A program made the translations under genes and the position numbers. DNA of 64,000 bases, taken from NCBI RefSeq assembly GCF_022682495.2, contig NW_026527522.1, forward strand, positions 62,001 to 126,000, written 5' to 3'. The notes beneath the pieces were generated by a model. That model ran no database searches. It had not been told where the DNA came from and saw only the letters and a program-made list of their open reading frames with translations. Below are positions 59,069-64,000 of this stretch, in pieces (within the stretch, counting starts at the first letter, position 1; each line of letters starts with the position of its first letter). The DNA is from Desmodus rotundus (lineage: Eukaryota; Chordata; Mammalia; Chiroptera; Phyllostomidae).

Positions 59069-60000
59069 CAATAAGCAGCCCTCTGCCTCCACGGGGCTCA
59101 AACACCTGGGCCCGTTGTGCGAGCACCTGGCGTTCGTGCAGGCAAACCCGCAGACCCCTCTGGCCCGAACCCACCACTGCGAAGATCCCACTTTTCTTCC
59201 ATCCGTAAAGGGGTCCTCCTTGAGGAGTGGAGGAACATGGGGAGGCCCCCAGGAGATGGCTTTTCTCCAAGCCGCGGCTGACTCCTTTCGGGCCTATACG
59301 TGGGCCGCGCGTGCGCACTCAGGCTCCCCACAACAGGCCTCCCTCGGGTCACGGGACCCACCCTTGAGGTGTCTCCGGACCCACCCTTGAGGGGTCACGT
59401 GACCCACACCTGGGGGGTCTCGTGACCCACACCGGAGGTGTCACGTGACCCACCCCTGGGGGGTCTCGTGACCCACCCCTGAGGGGTCACGTGACCCACA
59501 CCTGCGGGGTCACGTGACCCACCCCTGGGGGGTCTCGTGACGCACCCCTGAGGGGTCACGTGACCCACCCCTGAGGGGTCTCGTGACCCACCCCTGAGGG
59601 GTCACGTGACCCACCCTTGAGGGGTTTCATGACCCACCCTTTTGGGGTCAGGTGACCCACCCTTGCGGGGTCTCGTGACCCACCCTTGGGAGGTCACCTG
59701 TCCCACCCTGGAGGGGTCAGGTGACCCACCCTTGAGAGGTCACAGCAGTTTCACAGGGTCCCTGCGCACCTGTCCATGGAAACAGAAGCCCTCCCTGCCA
59801 CTCAGAGGACCACCCGATTTCCCCTAGGCCACACTGCCCAACATCACTCTCAGCCCCGCACCGACAGTGTGCTAAGGACAGACTTGGATACTGGGGCCCT
59901 GGGAGGGGGATTTTCCATGGAACTCTCTAAGGGCCCGGTGCCCTGTGTCGCCCGGGAGTGCCCATGCCCTTCCTTGACCCCGCAGGACACTTGCATCCAG
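59069..60000 (+). repeat. C monomer 10, long form
   Basis: 932 bp, L-type throughout, with the minisatellite at 59348-59743. Private changes include GGCTGACTCC near 59277, where others have GGCTGGCTCC. Confidence 0.93.
59348..59743. repeat. E-box minisatellite block 4 (23-bp repeat, about 17 copies)
   Basis: 396 bp. It follows block 3 closely copy by copy, with changes such as GTCTCCGGACC near the left end and GTTTCATGACC near 59625. Confidence 0.92.
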
Positions 60001-61622
60001 CAATAAGCAGCCGTCTGCGTCCACGGGGCTCAAACACCTGGGCCCGGTGTGCGAGCACCTGGCGTTCGTGCAGGCAAACCCGCAGACCCCTCTGGCCCGA
60101 ACCCACCACTGCGAAGATCCCACTTTTCTTCCATCCGAAAAGGGGTCCTCCTTGAGGAGTGGAGGAACATGGGGAGGCCCCCACGAGATGGCTTTTCTCC
60201 GAGCCGCGGCTGGCTCCTTTCGGGCCTATACATGGGCCGCGTGTGCGCACTCACGATCACCACAACAGGCCTACCTCGGGTCACGGGACCCACCCTTGAG
60301 GTGTCTCCTGACCCACCCTTGAGAGGTCACGTAACCCACCCCCGAGGGGTCACGTGACCCACACCGGAGGTGTCACGTGAACCACCCCTGGGGGGTCTCC
60401 TGACCCACCATTGAGGGGTCACGTGACCCACACCTGCTGGGTCACGTGACCCACCCCTGGGGGGTCTCGTGACGCACCCCTGAGGGATCACGTGACCCAC
60501 ACCTGGGGGTTCTCGTGACCCACCCTTGAGGGGTCACGTGACCCAAACCTCGGAGGTCTCGTGACCCACCCCTGAGGGGTCTCGTGACGCACCCCTGAGG
60601 TGTCACGTGACCCACCCCAGGGGGGTCTCGTGACCCACCCTTTTGGGGTCACGTGACCCACACCGGAGGTGTCACGTGACCCAGCCCTGGGGGGTCTCGT
60701 GACGCACCCCTGAGGGGTCACGTGACCCACACCTGGGGGGTCTCGTGACCCACCCTTTTGGGGTCACGTGACCCAGCCGTGGGGGGTCTCGTTACGCACC
60801 CCTGAGGGGTCACGTGACCCACACCTGGGGGGTCTCGTGACCCACACTTGAGGGGTCACGTGACCCAAACCTCGGGGGTCTCGTGACCCACACCTGGGGG
60901 GTCTCGTGACCCACCCCTGAGGGGTCACGTGACCCACCCTTGAAGGGTCTCCTGACCCACCCTTGAGGGGTCACGTAACCCACCCCCGAGGGGTCACGTG
61001 ACCCACACCGGAGGTGTCACGTGACCCACCCCTGGGGGGTCTCTTGACCCACCCTTGAGGGGTCACGTGACCCACACCTGCTGGGTCACGTGACCCACCC
61101 CTGGGGGGTCTCGTGACGCACCCCTGAGGGGTCACGTGACCCACACCTGGGGGGTCTCGTGACCCACCCTTGAGGGGTCACGTGACCCAAACCTCGGGGG
61201 TCTCGTGACCCACCCCTGAGGGGTCACGTGACCCACCCTTGAAGGGTTTCGTGACCCTCCCTTTTGGGGTCACGTGACCCACCCTTGCGTGGTCTCGTGA
61301 CCCACCCTTGGGAGGTCACCTGTCCCACCCTGGAGGGGTCAGGTGACCCGCCCTTGAGAGGTCACAGCAGTTTCACAGGGTCCCTGCGCACCTGTCCATG
61401 GAAACAGAAGCCCTCCCTGCCACTCAGAGGACCGCGCGATTTCCCCTAGGCCACACTGCCCAGCAGCACTCTCAGCCCCGCACCGACAGTGTGCTAAGGA
61501 CAGACTTGGATACCGGGGCCCTGGTAGGGGGATTTTCCATGGAACTCTCTAAGGGCCCGGTGCCCTGTGTCGCCCGGGAGTGCCCATGCCCTTCGTTGAC
61601 CCCGCAGGACACTTGCATCCAG
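60001..61622 (+). repeat. C monomer 11, long form with the largest minisatellite
   Basis: 1622 bp. It is L-type, about 690 bp longer than the usual L form, which is 30 extra copies of the 23-bp repeat. It has CATCCGAAAAGGGG near 60133, a point change in the otherwise conserved CCGTAAAGGGG. Confidence 0.93.
60280..61366. repeat. E-box minisatellite block 5 (about 47 copies, 22 CACGTG)
   Basis: 1087 bp. I count 22 CACGTG E-boxes, nearly all as GTCACGTGAC. A stretch beginning near 60300 recurs from about 60944, exactly 644 bp or 28 copies later, sharing the odd GTAACCCACCCCCGAGG, CACACCTGCTGGG and CCCAAACCTCGG copies. The expansion thus included a multi-copy internal duplication. Confidence 0.92.
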
Positions 61623-62185
61623 CAATAAGCAGCCGTCTGCCTCCACGGGGCTCAAACACCTGGGCCCGGTGTGCGGGCACCTTGCGTACGTGGAGGCAAA
61701 GCCCAGACCCCTCTGGCCCGAACCCACCACTGCGAAGATCCCCTTTTCTTCCATCCGTAAAGGGGCCCTCCCTGGGGAGTGGAGGAACATAGGGAGGCCC
61801 CGAGGAGATGGCTTTTCTCCGAGCCACGGCTGGCTCGTTTCGGGCCTATACGTGGGCCACGCATGCGCACTCAGGCTCCCAAGCACACGCCTTCCTCGGC
61901 TCACCTGACCCACCCTTTAGAGGTCACAGCAGTTCCACAGGGTCCCTGGGCACCTGTCCGTGGACACAGGAGCCCTCCCTGCCACCTAAAGGACCACGCG
62001 ATTTCCGCTGGGGTACACTCCCCAGAAGCACTCCCAGCCTCGCACAGACACTGTGCGCAGGATAGACTTGTGGACCAGGGGCCTGGGCGGGGAATTTTCC
62101 AGGGAACTCTCTAAAGGCCAGGTGCCCTCTGTCGCCCTGGGAGTGCCCACGCCATCCCTTAACCCTGCAGGACACTATCATCCAG
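61623..62185 (+). repeat. C monomer 12, short form subtype S3
   Basis: 563 bp. The subtype, shared with monomer 14, reads GGCAAAGCCCAGACCC and GGAACATAGGGAGG. Its NRF1-type site is weakened to CACGCATGCGCAC. Confidence 0.92.
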
Positions 62186-63277
62186 CAATAAGCAGCCCTC
62201 TGCCTCCACGGGGCTCAAACACCTGGGCCCGTTGTGCGAGCACCTGGCGTTGGTGCAGGCAAACCCGCAGACCCCTCTGGCCCGAACCCACCACTGCGAA
62301 GATCCCACTTTTCTTCCATCCATAAAGGGGTCCTCCTTGAGGAGTGGAGGAACATGGGGAGGCCCCCAGGAGATGGCTTTTCTCCGAGCCGAGGCTGGCT
62401 CCTTTCAGGCCTATACTTGGGCCGCGCGTGCGCACTCAGGATCCCCACAACAGGCCTCCCTCGGGTCACGGGACCCACACTTGACTTGTCTCCTGACCCA
62501 CCCTTGAGGGGTCACGTGACCCACCCCCGAGGGATCACGTGACCCACACCGGAGGTGTCACATGACCCACCCCTGGGGGGTCTCGTGACGCACCCCTGAG
62601 GTGTCACGTGACCAACCCCTGGGGGGTCTCGTGACCCACCTTTTGGGGTCACGTGACCCACACCGGAGGTGTCACGTGACCCACCCCTGGGGGGTCTCGT
62701 AACGCACCCCTGAGGGGTCACGTGACCCACACCTGGGGGGTCTCGTGACCCACCCTTGAGGGGTCACGTGACCCACACCTGCGGGGTCACGTGACGCACC
62801 CCTGAGGGGTCACGTGACCCACACCTGGGGGGTCTCGTGACCCACCCTTGAGGCGTCACGTGACCCAAACCTCGGGGGTCTCGTGACCCACCCCTGAGGG
62901 GTCACGTGACCCACCCTTGAAGGGTTTCGTGACCCTCCCTTTTGGGGTCTCGTGACCTACCCTTGGGAGGTCACGTCTCCCACCCTGGAGGGGTCAGGTG
63001 ACCCGCCCTTGAGAGGTCACAGCAGTTTCACAGGGTCCCTGCGCACCTGTCCATGGAAACAGAAGCCCTCCCTGCCACTCAGAGGACCGCGCGATTTCCC
63101 CTAGGCCACACTGCCCAGCATCACTCTCAGCCCCGCACCGACAGTGTGCTAAGGACAGACTTGGATACCGGGGCCCTGGGAGGGGGATTTTCCATGGAAC
63201 TCTCTAAGGGCCCGGTGCCCTGTGTCGCCCGGGAGTGCCCATGCCCTTCCTTGACCCCGCAGGACACTTGCATCCAG
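62186..63277 (+). repeat. C monomer 13, long form
   Basis: 1092 bp, L-type. Several private changes, such as CATCCATAAAGGGG near 62318 and GCCTATACTTGGGCC near 62409, make it one of the more diverged L copies. Confidence 0.92.
62465..63021. repeat. E-box minisatellite block 6 (23-bp repeat, about 24 copies)
   Basis: 557 bp, seven copies longer than blocks 2-4. It shares the CACACCGGAGGTGTCAC copies of block 5, so these two blocks are closer to each other than to blocks 1-3. Confidence 0.92.
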
Positions 63278-63841
63278 CAATAAGCAGCCGTCTGCCTCCA
63301 CGGGGCTCAAACACCTGGGCCCGGTGTGCGGGCACCTGACGTACGTGGAGGCAAAGCCCAGACACCTCTGGCCCGAACCCACCACTGCGAAGATCCCCCT
63401 TTTCTTCCATCCGTAAAGGGGCCCTCCCTGGGGAGTGGAGGAACATAGGGAGGCCCCCAGGAGATGGCTTTTCTCCGAGCCGCGGCTGGCTCGTTTCGGG
63501 CCTATACGTGGGCCGCGCATGCGCACTCAGGCTCCCAAGCACACGCCTTCCTCGGCTCACCTGACCCACCCTTTAGAGGTCACAGCAGTTCCACAGGGTC
63601 CCTGGGCACCTGTCCGTGGACACAGGAGCCCTCCCTGCCACCTAAAGGACCACGCGATTTCCGCTGGGGTACACTCCCCAGAAGCACTCCCAGCCTCGCA
63701 CAGACACTGTGCGCAGGATAGACTTGTGGACCAGGGGCCTGGGCGGGGAATTTTCCAGGGAACTCTCTAAAGGCCAGGTGCCCTCTGTCGCCGTGGGAGT
63801 GCCCACGCCATCCCTTAACCCTGCAGGACACTATCATCCAG
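63278..63841 (+). repeat. C monomer 14, short form subtype S3
   Basis: 564 bp, with the GGCAAAGCCCAGAC and GGAACATAGGG markers of monomer 12. Exact NRF1 palindrome at 63515-63524. Confidence 0.92.
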
Positions 63842-64000
63842 CAATAAGCAGCCCTCTGCCTCCACGGGGCTCAAACACCTGGGCCCGTTGTGCGAGCACC
63901 TGGCGTTCGTGCAGGCAAACCCCCTGACCCCTCTGGACCGAATCCACCACTGCGAAGATCCCCCTTTTCTTCCATCCGTAAAGGGGCCCTCCCTGGGGAG
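63842..64000 (+). repeat. C monomer 15, partial, L/S chimera cut by the window end
   Basis: It begins L-type (GTTGTGCGAGCACCTGG, GCGTTCGTGCAGGC). From about 63919 it reads S-type, with AAACCCCCTGACCCC and GGGGCCCTCCCTGGGGAG. The monomer continues beyond the window, so its length and whether it has a minisatellite are unknown. Confidence 0.88.

Larger units (their letters stand above)
52791..64000 (+). repeat. Second tandem array (C monomers), short and long forms
   Basis: Monomers defined from CAATAAGCAG recur at 52791, 53817, 54750, 55314, 55879, 56811, 57376, 57940, 58505, 59069, 60001, 61623, 62186, 63278 and 63842. Short (S) forms are 563-565 bp. Long (L) forms are 932, 933, 1026, 1092 and 1622 bp because a 23-bp minisatellite is expanded inside them. 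The monomer corresponds to about positions 294-862 of the large unit at clearly lower identity, and lacks its G-rich stretch and unit start. The array runs off the right end of the window. Confidence 0.95.

Noticed and set aside
1..64000. Centromeric satellite with CENP-B boxes, telomeric repeat or rDNA
   Set aside because: I found no CENP-B box pattern, no TTAGGG runs and no conserved rRNA blocks. The base composition is also far richer in GC than typical alphoid DNA.

Overview
The window is almost entirely tandemly repeated, very GC- and CpG-rich DNA and contains no gene I can support. No protein family, rRNA, tRNA or transposon is recognisable on either strand. The scale of the repetition, the CpG density, the E-box/NRF1/GC-box motifs and the absence of any bacterial gene layout suggest a vertebrate, most likely mammalian, macrosatellite region. 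The species and chromosome cannot be told from the sequence, and I do not recognise the repeat as a named family.

Region 1 (1-52788) is a head-to-tail macrosatellite: 27 complete units of 1936-1952 bp plus the first 388 bp of a 28th. Each unit is itself a diverged dimer, subunit A (about 988 bp) followed by subunit B (about 950 bp). Subunit A carries a perfect palindrome (27-bp arms, 2-nt loop) and ends in a run of GGG triplets separated by single C. Subunit B lacks the palindrome, has a CArG-type motif, and ends in a length-variable poly-G tract of 33-43 bp. Units are nearly identical. Scattered diagnostic variants show higher-order structure: units 2-6 match units 18-22 (offset about 31.05 kb), units 11-14 match units 24-27 (offset about 25.2 kb), and units 10-12 resemble 13-15. 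A block from about 16531 to 22950 is full of one-base homopolymer indels not seen elsewhere and looks like lower-accuracy sequence.

Region 2 (52789-64000) is a second array of related but diverged monomers that joins the first in register. Its short (S) monomer is 563-565 bp and corresponds to about positions 294-862 of the large unit, without the G-rich segment. Its long (L) monomers are the same sequence with a 23-bp minisatellite inserted (six blocks of 396 to 1087 bp). The minisatellite core, GGGGTCACGTGACCC, holds a perfect CACGTG E-box in the GTCACGTGAC context. S monomers have two subtypes that alternate, and at least two L/S chimeras are visible. Exact NRF1-type palindromes (GCGCATGCGC) occur in seven S monomers.

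The repeats appear to evolve as one family. A common ancestor of about 0.95-1 kb gave A, B and the shortened C monomer. The palindrome region is imperfect in C, perfect in A and deleted in B. The G-rich ends are only in A/B, and the E-box minisatellite expanded only in L monomers. Long open frames exist on both strands because stop codons are rare in such GC-rich DNA. Frame shifts between near-identical units and a neutral-looking substitution pattern argue that they are not genes.
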